From an uncultured Collinsella sp. (GTDB taxonomy: Bacteria > Actinomycetota > Coriobacteriia > Coriobacteriales > Coriobacteriaceae): a stretch of DNA of 43,561 bases. Position numbers and translations under genes: made by a program. The stretch lies in assembly GCA_900758375.1 (NCBI GenBank), contig CAAERJ010000056.1, positions 1 to 43,561 on the forward strand. The letters run 5' to 3'. Numbering within the stretch: the first letter of the stretch is position 1; every line of letters begins with the position of its first letter. Positions 1-7,914 of the stretch are shown one piece after another. The notes below the pieces were generated by a model that was given only the letters and a program-made list of their open reading frames with translations, ran no database searches and had not been told where the DNA came from.

Positions 1-109
1 CCGGACGCTGTCGACGCCAAACCAGCTCAAAAGCTATATCGATACAGAAAGGTCCCCGGCGCTGCCCGGGCGCCAGCGGCCGCATATGAAGTTTATCGCG
101 AGTTCCGCA

Positions 110-146
110 CGCAAAGGAAAGCACTTAATGTGCTTTCCGTCTTGCG
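110..146. repeat. Imperfect inverted repeat (stem-loop)
   Basis: Arms GGAAAGCAC (116-124) and GTGCTTTCC (130-138) pair perfectly around a 5-nt loop, extended by an outer CGCAA/TTGCG pair. It may be the transcription end of a gene lying left of the window, although no clean T-run follows. Nothing protein-coding is convincing between 1 and 309. Confidence 0.45.
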
Positions 147-211
147 CAGGACTGTAGAGCAGCAAACTCAACCCGCGCCAGCCGGCCCCGGAGACCCTCC
201 CGGAGGGACCG

Positions 212-263
212 AAAAACTTTTTCAAAAAAGTTGTTGCGCGGCGGACAGACTTCTGTGTATACT
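212..263 (+). promoter_or_regulatory. Promoter of the tRNA-Asp gene
   Basis: A -35-like TTGCGC (234-239) and a -10 TATACT (258-263) are separated by 18 bp. Directly upstream lies an A/T-rich palindromic stretch (about 212-233) that could act as an UP element, as is common for stable RNA promoters. The -10 lies 46 bp upstream of the mature tRNA. Confidence 0.55.
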
Positions 264-309
264 AATCCCCGCAGCGCACGCGAGCGGAAACAAACGCGAA
301 CGACTGCCT

Positions 310-387
<78 letters not shown>

Positions 388-395
388 ACGCAATT

Positions 396-425
396 AAAGC
401 CACGTCTTTGGACGTGGCTTTTTGC
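396..425 (+). terminator. Rho-independent terminator of tRNA-Asp
   Basis: Arms AAAGCCACGTC (396-406) and GACGTGGCTTT (411-421) form a perfect 11-bp hairpin with a TTTG loop and run into a T-stretch. Confidence 0.9.
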
Positions 426-508
426 GTTTAATAGGCCCTCGATCTTATATGCCTCTTTATCCAAATCACCGCATTTGCAACGAGCGAGCCGGCCTCTACT
501 GATATATG

Positions 509-570
509 TGTTCAAACAGGGGGTTTGTTGCGCAACATCTGTTCAATGAAGCAGGGGGTTCGGTTATACT
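509..570 (+). promoter_or_regulatory. Promoter and repeated motif upstream of the Rrf2 gene
   Basis: The -10 TATACT (565-570) has a -35-like TTCAAT (542-547) 17 bp upstream. TGTTCAA followed a few bases later by GGGGGTT occurs twice, at 509-525 and 540-560, with the small palindrome GTTGCGCAAC between the copies. The second copy overlaps the -35 and spacer, where an Rrf2 repressor could act on its own gene. Operator function is inferred. The stretch 426-508 shows nothing else. Confidence 0.45.
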
Positions 571-731
571 AAATTGCACTTTAGGCCGTACCTGATTCAG
601 CTAGTCTTCAAGTGCGGCATTCAGTGAACACCCATTTTATAATTTGGTTGTTCAGGCGGTCATTTGGCGTCTCGACACAAGCTCGGCCCCGGAGCTCGTT
701 CGAGCTGTTCGTATTCCTTGAAAGGGGAAAA

Positions 732-1217
732 ATGGACATATCGAGGAAGACTGATTACGCCCTTCGTATGCTGGCGATGCTTGCTGAGGATCCGGAGCGT
801 TTGCTTTCTGTTCGCACCGCTGCCGAAGAGGTCAATGTCCCGTATTCGTTTGCCCGCTCGATTCAGCACGGTTTGGTCCAGGCCGGTATTGTGGAGAGCC
901 TGCGCGGCGTCCACGGTGGCATGCGTCTCAAGGTCAGTCCGGACGACGTCACTATCCGCCAGGTCGTCGAGGCCGTTCAGGGTCCTATGGTTATGAACGA
1001 TTGCACCGCGCCCGATGGTGACTGTGCGCGCATGGGCGCGTGCTGCTATCATCCCCTGTGGGCCGGAGCCCAGGCGTTGATGCGCGACTACCTCGATTCC
1101 GTTTCGCTCGGCGACATCGTCGCTCGCCGCCAGTTCCCAGCCGTCGATCCCAAGTTCGCCGACCGCGATGCGTTTCCCGAGTACGCCGCTTGCGCGTATG
1201 CTTGCCGGGAGGAATAG
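732..1217 (+). CDS. Rrf2-family transcriptional regulator, probably iron-sulfur
   Basis: This 161-residue protein has the Rrf2 layout: an N-terminal winged helix beginning MDISRKTDYALRML, a recognition segment with VPYSFARSIQ, and the wing motif RGVHGGMRL near residues 58-65. Four cysteines follow at 91, 98, 104 and 105. In IscR and NsrR this region ligates an Fe-S cluster, so sensing of iron-sulfur status, nitric oxide or redox is likely. The frame is open from 612, but ATG 732 is chosen because GAAAGGGG lies just before it and Rrf2 homology starts there. It is followed after 21 bp by the MutY-like gene, suggesting one transcript. The exact signal cannot be told from sequence. Confidence 0.88.
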   Translation: MDISRKTDYALRMLAMLAEDPERLLSVRTAAEEVNVPYSFARSIQHGLVQAGIVESLRGVHGGMRLKVSPDDVTIRQVVEAVQGPMVMNDCTAPDGDCARMGACCYHPLWAGAQALMRDYLDSVSLGDIVARRQFPAVDPKFADRDAFPEYAACAYACREE

Positions 1218-1238
1218 CGCCGCATAAGGAGCATTGTC

Positions 1239-2144
1239 ATGATTCAGGACCCCTTTCGTTCGATGATTCGTTCGGAAGGGGTCCTGCGTTATCGCGACCT
1301 TCCGTGGCGCCGCACGCGCGACCCGTATATCATCTGGCTCTCCGAGGTCATGCTGCAGCAGACGCAGGTGCCGCGCGTGGAGACGCGTATGCCGGCGTGG
1401 CTCGATCGCTTTCCGACTGTCCAGGCGCTTGCTCAGGCCGCCCCTTCCGACGTCTTGGATGCGTGGCAGGGGATGGGCTACAATCGCCGCGCCCTGGCGC
1501 TTCACAGGGCTGCACAGTGCGTTGTGGAGGACTGGGACGGGGAGTTTCCGCGCGAGACGCACGATCTGGTCGCGCTGCCCGGCATTGGCCCGGCAACGGC
1601 GCAAGGCATCCGTTCGTTTGCATTCGATCTTCCGGGCGTGTATCTGGAGACCAACGTGCGCACGGTCTTTTTGCATCATTTCTTTCCCGATGTGCCGGCC
1701 GTTCCCGATCGCGAGCTGGTGCCGCTGATTCAAGCAGCCTGTCCGGCGGCCCCTGGTGCGGTGGCGGATGAGATTGCGCCCTTTGCCGTGCCTCAAGACG
1801 ATGCCGACACGCCGCGCGCGTGGTATTACGCGTTGCTGGATTACGGCGCGTATCTTAAAAAGACGCTGCCCAATCCGTCCAGGCGCTCGGCGAGCTATAG
1901 CCGTCAGTCCAAGTTTGAGGGCTCGCGCCGTCAAAAGCGCGCCCATATTGTGCGCATGCTGCTGGCTGCGCGCGATGGGCGGCCGGCGGGCATCACACTC
2001 GCCGAGGCCGTGGCGGGTGTCAACGAGATGGAGACGGCAGCCGGCCGAGAGCCGGTCGAGCGCGAGCTGGTCGCAAGCATTTTGACCGACTTGGAGCGTG
2101 AGGGCTTTTGCCGCGTGGAGGGTGACCGCTGGCTAAGCGTGTAG
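1239..2144 (+). CDS. MutY-like HhH-GPD DNA glycosylase without Fe-S cluster
   Basis: The 301-residue protein has a MutY-type N-terminal half: SEVMLQQTQ with Glu36, the residue that protonates adenine in MutY, and a helix-hairpin-helix LPGIGPATA at 113-121. Where MutY has its catalytic Asp (LDGNV), this protein has LETNV, with Glu137. The Cys-X6-Cys-X2-Cys-X5-Cys cluster that follows in MutY and endonuclease III is absent; instead there is a basic segment (NPSRRSASYSRQSKFEGSRRQ) and a C-terminal region with no MutT-like domain. It matches a subgroup of HhH-GPD proteins often annotated as A/G-specific adenine glycosylase or, wrongly, HesB. Glycosylase activity is inferred from the fold. RBS AAGGAG lies just upstream, directly behind the Rrf2 gene. 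Confidence 0.82.
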   Translation: MIQDPFRSMIRSEGVLRYRDLPWRRTRDPYIIWLSEVMLQQTQVPRVETRMPAWLDRFPTVQALAQAAPSDVLDAWQGMGYNRRALALHRAAQCVVEDWDGEFPRETHDLVALPGIGPATAQGIRSFAFDLPGVYLETNVRTVFLHHFFPDVPAVPDRELVPLIQAACPAAPGAVADEIAPFAVPQDDADTPRAWYYALLDYGAYLKKTLPNPSRRSASYSRQSKFEGSRRQKRAHIVRMLLAARDGRPAGITLAEAVAGVNEMETAAGREPVERELVASILTDLEREGFCRVEGDRWLSV

Positions 2145-2258
2145 CCCACCCGAATCTGAAAAACAGGATTGTAAGGTTTAGATTCTCGGCATGAGGGCAT
2201 CCTAAAGACAAGGCCGCTCAAAGCCTATGGGCGGCATGTGTTGAAGGGAAGTACACCT

Positions 2259-2798
2259 ATGGATTTTGAGAACTCTCAGACCAAGAAGAACCTCGAGACT
2301 GCTTTTGCCGGTGAGTCCCAGGCACACACCAAGTATCGCTACTATGCATCCAAGGCCAAAAAGGACGGCTACGTTCAGATCTCGAATATCTTTGCCGAGA
2401 CGGCGGGCAACGAGTCCGAGCATGCCAAGCTGTGGTTTAAGTACCTGCACGACGGTGCCGTTCCGGGCACTCTGGACAACCTGCGCGACGCCGCCGCGGG
2501 CGAGAACTACGAGTGGACCACGATGTATGACGAGTTTGCCAAGACCGCCGAGGAGGAGGGCTTTATCGAGATCGCCGCGAAGTTCCGTGGCGTCGGTGCT
2601 GTCGAGAAGGCCCACGAGGAGCGCTACAACAAGCTCGTCGAGCGCATTGAATCGGGCGAGGTGTTTGAGCGCGAGGGCGTAAAGGTGTGGAAGTGCTTGA
2701 ACTGCGGGCACCTGCATGTTGGTGCCGAGGCGCCCGAGGTGTGCCCGGTGTGCAACCACCCGAAGGCGTACTTTGAGGAACAGGTGGTGAACTACTAG
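2259..2798 (+). CDS. rbr: Rubrerythrin
   Basis: This 179-residue protein carries a ferritin-like diiron domain (residues about 1-140, with ExxH-type ligands in AGESQAHTKY, NESEHAKLW and EKAHEERY). A C-terminal rubredoxin-like domain holds two Cys pairs, CLNCGH and CPVCNHP. Rubrerythrins reduce hydrogen peroxide in the cytoplasm of anaerobes. GTG 2238 could extend the frame by seven codons, but ATG 2259 is preferred: AAGGGAA precedes it at proper distance and the family begins here. It has its own terminator region and appears monocistronic. Its location near an Fe-S type Rrf2 regulator and DNA repair genes fits an oxidative-stress context, which is inference. Confidence 0.95.
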   Translation: MDFENSQTKKNLETAFAGESQAHTKYRYYASKAKKDGYVQISNIFAETAGNESEHAKLWFKYLHDGAVPGTLDNLRDAAAGENYEWTTMYDEFAKTAEEEGFIEIAAKFRGVGAVEKAHEERYNKLVERIESGEVFEREGVKVWKCLNCGHLHVGAEAPEVCPVCNHPKAYFEEQVVNY

Positions 2799-2819
2799 CG
2801 CGTGGTGCTAGCGTGAGCT

Positions 2820-2905
2820 GGGCCGGGAGGGCCGGACTACCTTCCCTCCTCGCTCACGGCTTCGCAGGGTCGCGTTGAGGGAAGGTAGTCCGGCCCTCCC
2901 GGCCC
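2820..2905. repeat. 29-bp perfect inverted repeat (large stem-loop)
   Basis: The arms 2820-2848 and 2877-2905 are exact reverse complements over 29 bp, separated by a 28-nt loop. The arm begins GGGCCGGGAGGGCCGGACTA. It lies just after the rubrerythrin stop and before the true terminator. It could stabilise the rbr mRNA 3' end or be a small mobile palindrome; neither is shown. Confidence 0.85.
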
Positions 2906-2954
2906 GCTTCGGGTCGTCGCGTGCTCGTTACTGAAAAGCTGATTAGAAGTTTGT

Positions 2955-2984
2955 GTGCCGCCCCTTTTGGGGCGGCACGTTTTT
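2955..2984 (+). terminator. Rho-independent terminator downstream of rubrerythrin
   Basis: GTGCCGCCCC (2955-2964) and GGGGCGGCAC (2969-2978) form a perfect 10-bp hairpin with a TTTT loop, followed by GTTTTT. The rest of the 2799-3237 intergenic space shows no convincing gene. Confidence 0.9.
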
Positions 2985-3237
2985 GTGTGGGGTCCCTGTC
3001 TTCACAATTTTCGTCAAGCTTTTGGTTAGGTTTTGGTCGGTTGGCGTAAGGGCGGAAGGGCGAAAGATCATTCGATAAAAAAGCTCAGAGAAAGTGCTGG
3101 TAGGGGAGTTGTTGAGGTTTTCGACAGTTTTCTGACTATAGAATCTTTGCGGCTATTGCCGCGGATTTCGTTGCCGCGGCCGCGATGGTGCGGGATGCTG
3201 GGCGTAAGCGTCGAATGCTCCGATTGAGGAGGCCAAC

Positions 3238-3660
3238 ATGGATCTGTTTCTTGAGACCCCGCGGCAACAAGCCGAGCGCATGTTGCGCCAACAGCAACGG
3301 CTTATGGAGATGCAAATGCAGGGGGCGGCCGTCCAGCCTCCTGCGCAAAACGCCGCGTCCGCGGTATCGTCTGCGGGTGAGGTGGACCCAGGAGCCTATT
3401 CCGTACAGCAAGATTCATATGCGCAGGAGCTTGCGTTCGACAAGCGTCGTGCGCGTCGCCGTCGTTGGACCCAGCGCCTGCGTACGCTGGCGATGATCGT
3501 GCTGATTCCGTTGGGGCTCGCGGCAATCTTCTTGGCCTCATATGCCCTCACGTGCATTCTCAACGGCGCCTCGCCCAGCGAGGTGCTTGAGCACTTGGCG
3601 GTTCTCGGCCAGCGCCTAAGCGATGTCGTAGCAACCATCCGCGCCGGCTGGGAGAGTTAG
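3238..3660 (+). CDS. Small single-pass membrane protein of unknown function
   Basis: This 140-residue protein is not recognised. The N-terminal 80 residues are hydrophilic and glutamine-rich (RQQAERMLRQQQRLMEMQMQ), with a strongly basic patch RRARRRRW just before one hydrophobic segment near residues 84-108. A short C-terminal tail follows. The positive-inside rule would put the N-terminal part in the cytoplasm. An excellent RBS (GAGGAGG) precedes ATG 3238. It is followed by rmuC in the same direction after 123 bp. Confidence 0.75.
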   Translation: MDLFLETPRQQAERMLRQQQRLMEMQMQGAAVQPPAQNAASAVSSAGEVDPGAYSVQQDSYAQELAFDKRRARRRRWTQRLRTLAMIVLIPLGLAAIFLASYALTCILNGASPSEVLEHLAVLGQRLSDVVATIRAGWES

Positions 3661-3783
3661 CGTTTTAGTACCTGTGGCCCAAAATCCATTTGTCCGATTG
3701 CCATGTGACGCCCGGTGCGTGTGGCGGGGTAAGATTGATCGCGGTTTTGATTGATGATCGATTGGGTTTGTTGGGCGGAGACT

Positions 3784-5139
3784 ATGTCTGCTATTGATAT
3801 CGTGCTTGTTGTGATCGCCTTGGTGGCGGTGGGGGTTGCTGTGGCTTGTGCCCTGCAGCTCAAGGGCCTTCGCGCCGAGCTGCGGGAGCGCGGCGATAGC
3901 GGGGCAGAGATGCTGGCTGCGCTCGAGCAGGCCAACAACGCGCTCGACACCCTCAACGTCGCGTTGGCAGAAACCCGCCGCACGGCAAACACCATCGCGC
4001 AGCAGCAGACGACCGACGCCGCCGTAGAGCAGCAGCGCTACCTGGCCATCGCGCGTGAGTTCTCGCAGGCTGGCGACCGTATGGATGACCTGCGCCGCGA
4101 GACGGCCCAACAGCTCGGTGCCAACCGCGAGGGCATCGAGCACCGCCTGGACAAGGTGCGCGAGACGGTCGATGCCCAGCTGGGCGCCATCCGCAAGGAC
4201 AACAACGTGCAGCTCGATCAGATGCGCGCGACGGTGGACGAGAAACTCTCCCGCACGCTCAATGATCGCCTGTCTGCATCGTTTAAGCAGGTGAGCGACC
4301 AGCTCGAGGCTGTGTACAAGGGTTTGGGCGATATGCAGTCCATTGCCACCGGCGTGGGCGACCTCAAGCGCGTGCTGGGCAACGTCAAGGCGCGCGGCAT
4401 TTTGGGCGAGGTGCAGCTGGGTGCGATCCTGGCGGACATCCTTACGCCCGACCAGTATCTGGAAAACGTCGCCACCAAGCCCGGCGCCTCGGAGCGCGTT
4501 GAGTTTGCCGTCAAGCTGCCGGTGGACGAGGGCGATCCCGTGCTGCTGCCGATTGACTCCAAATTCCCGGGCGACGCGTACGAGCATCTGCTCGACGCGC
4601 AAGAGTCGGGTGATGCCGAGGCTGTGGCCACCGCGCGCAAGACGCTCGACTCCATGGTGAAGCGCGAGGCCAAGGACATCTGCGAAAAGTACCTGAGCGT
4701 GCCCGCGACGACCAATTTTGGCATCATGTTCGTTCCGTTTGAGGGGCTGTACGCCGAGGTCGTCAGCCGTCCCGGGCTTATCGAGACCCTGGGCCGCGAC
4801 TATCACGTCAACGTTGCCGGCCCCAGCACCATGGCGGCCATCCTCAACAGCCTGCAGATGAGCTACCAGACGTTTAAGTTGCAAAAACGCACCGATGACG
4901 TGCTGCGTGTGCTCTCTGCCGTCAAGGCCGAGCTGCCGCGTTATCAGGCGGCGCTGCGCCGCGCCCAACAGCAGATCGAGACCGCGGGTAAAACGGTTGA
5001 GGGCATCATCACCACGCGCACCAACGTTATGGAGCGCAAACTCAAGGACATCGACGCCCTGGAAGATGCCAAGGAGGCCGACGAGATCTTGGGGCTCACA
5101 TCCGCAGAGCTGCTCACAGACCAAAAAGACGAGGACTAG
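3784..5139 (+). CDS. rmuC: DNA recombination protein RmuC homologue
   Basis: The 451-residue protein starts with a transmembrane segment (about residues 4-22), then a long alpha-helical coiled-coil-prone region (30-190), then the RmuC domain with conserved stretches such as KARGILGEVQLG, LPIDSKFPGDAYEHL and FVPFEGLYAEV. RmuC is nuclease-like and limits rearrangement at inverted repeats in E. coli, which is noteworthy in a window so rich in palindromes. ATG 3784 is chosen over 3751 because GGCGGAGA lies just upstream and the membrane anchor then begins directly. It ends in a terminator hairpin before the ABC exporter. Confidence 0.93.
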   Translation: MSAIDIVLVVIALVAVGVAVACALQLKGLRAELRERGDSGAEMLAALEQANNALDTLNVALAETRRTANTIAQQQTTDAAVEQQRYLAIAREFSQAGDRMDDLRRETAQQLGANREGIEHRLDKVRETVDAQLGAIRKDNNVQLDQMRATVDEKLSRTLNDRLSASFKQVSDQLEAVYKGLGDMQSIATGVGDLKRVLGNVKARGILGEVQLGAILADILTPDQYLENVATKPGASERVEFAVKLPVDEGDPVLLPIDSKFPGDAYEHLLDAQESGDAEAVATARKTLDSMVKREAKDICEKYLSVPATTNFGIMFVPFEGLYAEVVSRPGLIETLGRDYHVNVAGPSTMAAILNSLQMSYQTFKLQKRTDDVLRVLSAVKAELPRYQAALRRAQQQIETAGKTVEGIITTRTNVMERKLKDIDALEDAKEADEILGLTSAELLTDQKDED

Positions 5140-5156
5140 CTGCATCTGACGGCGGG

Positions 5157-5187
5157 GCGCCCGCGCAAGCACGGCGCGGGCGCTTTT
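5157..5187 (+). terminator. Rho-independent terminator of rmuC
   Basis: GCGCCCGCGC (5157-5166) pairs with GCGCGGGCGC (5174-5183) over 10 bp, followed by TTTT. Confidence 0.85.
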
Positions 5188-5262
5188 CGCATCGTGCTTG
5201 CCTGAAGTGCGCTTCAATGTGCAACAATGGCGTTTCGCCCTATCAGACGCGAAAGGAAGCCC

Positions 5263-7065
5263 ATGTCTCAGAGAAGCACCAGTCCGCTCAAACGCTCCAC
5301 CGTGCGCCGCACGCTGCAGCGTTTTTGGGACGTCACGCGCACACAGCCGTTGATCGTCTTTCTCTCGGTATTCTCGTCGGCGGGCTATATCTTTTTGCTT
5401 ACGTTTGCCAACACCTACGTGATGGCCCTTATCGTCGACCGCGTCCAGGCCGGCCCCGTGGCGGGCAACCGGGTGTTTGAGGTCTTTGGTCCCTACATTC
5501 TGGCGCTCGTGCTCGTTAACCTAGTGGGCCAAATCCTCTCCAAGCTGCAGGACTACACCGTCTACAAGCTCGAGATTGCGGGCAACTATCACTTGGCGCG
5601 CCTGTGCTTTGACACGCTCTCCAATCAATCCATGACATTCCACACCAGCCGTTTTGGCGGATCGCTTGTGAGCCAGACAAGCCGTTTCATGAGTGGCTAC
5701 ACGGGGCTGGTGGACGTGACGGTGTATTCGCTCATTCCCACTATCACCTCGGTCGTCTGCACGGTGGCGGCGCTCGCCCCGGTGGTGCCGACGTTTACCG
5801 TGATCCTGGTGGGCATCATGGTCGTCTACATTGCGTTTGTCTGGCTTATGTATAAGCGCATCATGCCGCTTTCGGCCGCGACGTCCGCCGCTCAGAACAA
5901 GCTGTCGGGCGTGCTGTCCGACGCGGTCACGAACATCCTGGCCGTCAAGACTTGCGGGCGCGAGGACTTTGAGCGCGACCTGTTCGATACCGCTGACCGC
6001 GCCGCGCGCGACGCTGAGACGGTCTCGATGCACGCCATGATGCAGCGCAACTTTACGACCTCGGGCCTTATCGTCATTACCATGGCCGTGGTGAGCGTGT
6101 TCGTCGCGGGCGGCAACGCGTGGTTTGGCATCTCTGCCGGCGCGCTCGTCATGATCTTTACCTATACGTACAACCTCACCATGCGTCTGAACTACGTAAG
6201 CTCCATGATGCAGCGCATCAACCGCGCGCTCGGCGATGCGGCCGAGATGACGCGCGTGCTGGACGAGCCGCGTCTGGTGGCAGACGACGAGAACGCCCCC
6301 GAGCTCAAGGTGGGCGAGGGCGCGATTGATTTTGAGCACTTGAGCTTTGCATACCGTGATGCCGCGGCGGGCGAGAGCGTGTTCAACGACCTGACGCTCC
6401 ATGTGGCGGCGGGCCAGCGCGTGGGTCTGGTGGGCAAATCGGGCTCGGGCAAGACGACGCTCACCAAGCTGTTGCTGCGCCTGGACGACGTGCAGGGCGG
6501 GCGCGTGCTCGTGGACGGCCAGGACGTCTCGCGCTGCACGCAGCAGAGTCTGCGCCGCCAGGTTGCCTACGTGCCGCAGGAGGCGCTGCTGTTCCATCGC
6601 TCCATTCGCGAGAATATCGCCTACGGCCGCCCCGACGCCACCGACGAGCAGATTCGCGAGGCCGCGCGTCTGGCAAATGCCCTGGAGTTTATCGACCGCC
6701 TGCCCCGTGGCTTTGACACCATGGTGGGCGAGCGCGGCGTTAAGCTTTCGGGCGGCCAACGCCAGCGCGTGGCCATCGCCCGTGCTATCCTGACCGACGC
6801 GCCGATTCTGGTGCTCGACGAGGCGACGTCTGCCCTCGACAGCGAGTCCGAGGCGTTAGTGCAGGAGGCGCTCGAGAATCTGATGCGCGGTCGCACCTCC
6901 ATTGTGGTGGCGCATCGCCTGTCCACCGTGGCGGCGCTCGATCGCATCGTGGTGCTGGCGGACGGCGAGATTGTCGAGGACGGTACGCATGCGCAGCTTG
7001 TCGAGGCGGGCGGCGAGTACGCAAGCCTGTGGGGCCGCCAGACCGGCGCATTTTTGGAGGCGTAA
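5263..7065 (+). CDS. ABC exporter (fused permease-ATPase half-transporter)
   Basis: The 600-residue protein has an N-terminal six-helix exporter domain (about residues 30-320) and a C-terminal nucleotide-binding domain. Visible motifs are Walker A GKSGSGKTT (near 391), the Q-loop AYVPQEA, the signature LSGGQRQRVAIARA (near 496), Walker B ILVLDEATSALD (near 516) and the H-loop VVAHRLST. It would work as a homodimer, or as a heterodimer with a partner not seen here, exporting lipids, peptides or drugs; the substrate cannot be predicted. ATG 5263 is chosen because GAAAGGA lies just before it. An in-frame ATG at 5227 has no good RBS. Confidence 0.93.
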   Translation: MSQRSTSPLKRSTVRRTLQRFWDVTRTQPLIVFLSVFSSAGYIFLLTFANTYVMALIVDRVQAGPVAGNRVFEVFGPYILALVLVNLVGQILSKLQDYTVYKLEIAGNYHLARLCFDTLSNQSMTFHTSRFGGSLVSQTSRFMSGYTGLVDVTVYSLIPTITSVVCTVAALAPVVPTFTVILVGIMVVYIAFVWLMYKRIMPLSAATSAAQNKLSGVLSDAVTNILAVKTCGREDFERDLFDTADRAARDAETVSMHAMMQRNFTTSGLIVITMAVVSVFVAGGNAWFGISAGALVMIFTYTYNLTMRLNYVSSMMQRINRALGDAAEMTRVLDEPRLVADDENAPELKVGEGAIDFEHLSFAYRDAAAGESVFNDLTLHVAAGQRVGLVGKSGSGKTTLTKLLLRLDDVQGGRVLVDGQDVSRCTQQSLRRQVAYVPQEALLFHRSIRENIAYGRPDATDEQIREAARLANALEFIDRLPRGFDTMVGERGVKLSGGQRQRVAIARAILTDAPILVLDEATSALDSESEALVQEALENLMRGRTSIVVAHRLSTVAALDRIVVLADGEIVEDGTHAQLVEAGGEYASLWGRQTGAFLEA

Positions 7066-7128
7066 AGACCCCATACGTGGGACAATCGTGCCCATAGGTT
7101 TGTTATGCCGCTGAGCCGAGGAGTCGTT

Positions 7129-7794
7129 ATGCCACGCGAGACCAATGCCGCCAAACGCGAGCGCGCCGTTGAGGTGTGCGAGCGCCTCAACCGTCGCTAT
7201 GGCCCGGTCGAGTGTTTTTTGGATCACGAGAATCCCTTTAGGCTGCTCATCGCGGTGCTGCTCTCGGCGCAGACGACCGACGCGCAGGTCAACAAGGTGA
7301 CGCCGAAGCTGTTTGCCCAGTGGCCCACGCCCGAGGCCATGGCGGGGGCGAGCGTGGCCGATGTGGCCGATACCATTAAGTCGCTCGGCTTTTATAAGAG
7401 CAAGGCCAAGCACGCCGTGGAGGCCGCGCAGATGATCGTCACCGATTACGGTGGCGAGGTGCCGGCCGACATGAAGGAGCTCGTCAAGCTGCCGGGCGTT
7501 GGCCGCAAGACGGCGAACATCGTGCTCAACGTGGGGTTTGGCATTGTCGAGGGCATCGCGGTCGATACGCACGTCAACCGCATCGCGCACCGCCTGATGC
7601 TGAGCCCCAAGACGCATGCCAAGGAGCCGCTCAAGACCGAGCAAGATCTGCTCAAGATTTTGCCGCACGAGTATTGGGAGTCGGTCAACCACCAGTGGAT
7701 CACATTTGGCCGCGAGATCTGCGATGCCCGTAAACCTAAGTGCGACGAGTGCCCGCTGGCTGATTTGTGCCCCAGCGTGCGCGTTTTGGGGTAG
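7129..7794 (+). CDS. nth: Endonuclease III (DNA glycosylase/AP lyase)
   Basis: This 221-residue protein is a complete endonuclease III. The helix-hairpin-helix LPGVGRKTAN carries the catalytic Lys127, AVDTHVNR carries the catalytic Asp146, and the [4Fe-4S] ligands Cys198, Cys205, Cys208 and Cys214 have the exact X6-X2-X5 spacing. It removes oxidised pyrimidines in base excision repair. The ATG at 7129 follows GAGGAG at good distance; the upstream in-frame ATG 7105 lacks one. It is a useful contrast to the MutY-like gene at 1239, which lacks both the cluster and the catalytic Asp. It is followed by mfd in the same direction. Confidence 0.97.
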   Translation: MPRETNAAKRERAVEVCERLNRRYGPVECFLDHENPFRLLIAVLLSAQTTDAQVNKVTPKLFAQWPTPEAMAGASVADVADTIKSLGFYKSKAKHAVEAAQMIVTDYGGEVPADMKELVKLPGVGRKTANIVLNVGFGIVEGIAVDTHVNRIAHRLMLSPKTHAKEPLKTEQDLLKILPHEYWESVNHQWITFGREICDARKPKCDECPLADLCPSVRVLG

Positions 7795-7861
7795 CTGTTT
7801 GGCGTGCGCTGGCGTGTCCATCTCATGCGCTACCATGACAGGCAATGAAATCCGCCGCATA

Positions 7862-7889
7862 CCCGCCGAGCTTGCCCCGGCGGGCTTTT
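7862..7889 (+). terminator. Weak rho-independent terminator between nth and mfd
   Basis: CCCGCCG (7862-7868) pairs with CGGCGGG (7878-7884) and runs into CTTTT. The short stem makes partial read-through into mfd plausible. Confidence 0.55.
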
Positions 7890-7914
7890 GGCGTTGCAAT
7901 GCCGGAGGAACAGC

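Noticed and set aside
3033..3227. Short plus-strand reading frame before the small membrane protein
   Set aside because: No RBS, no recognisable domain, and it ends just before the real gene's own RBS; composition looks like untranslated leader.
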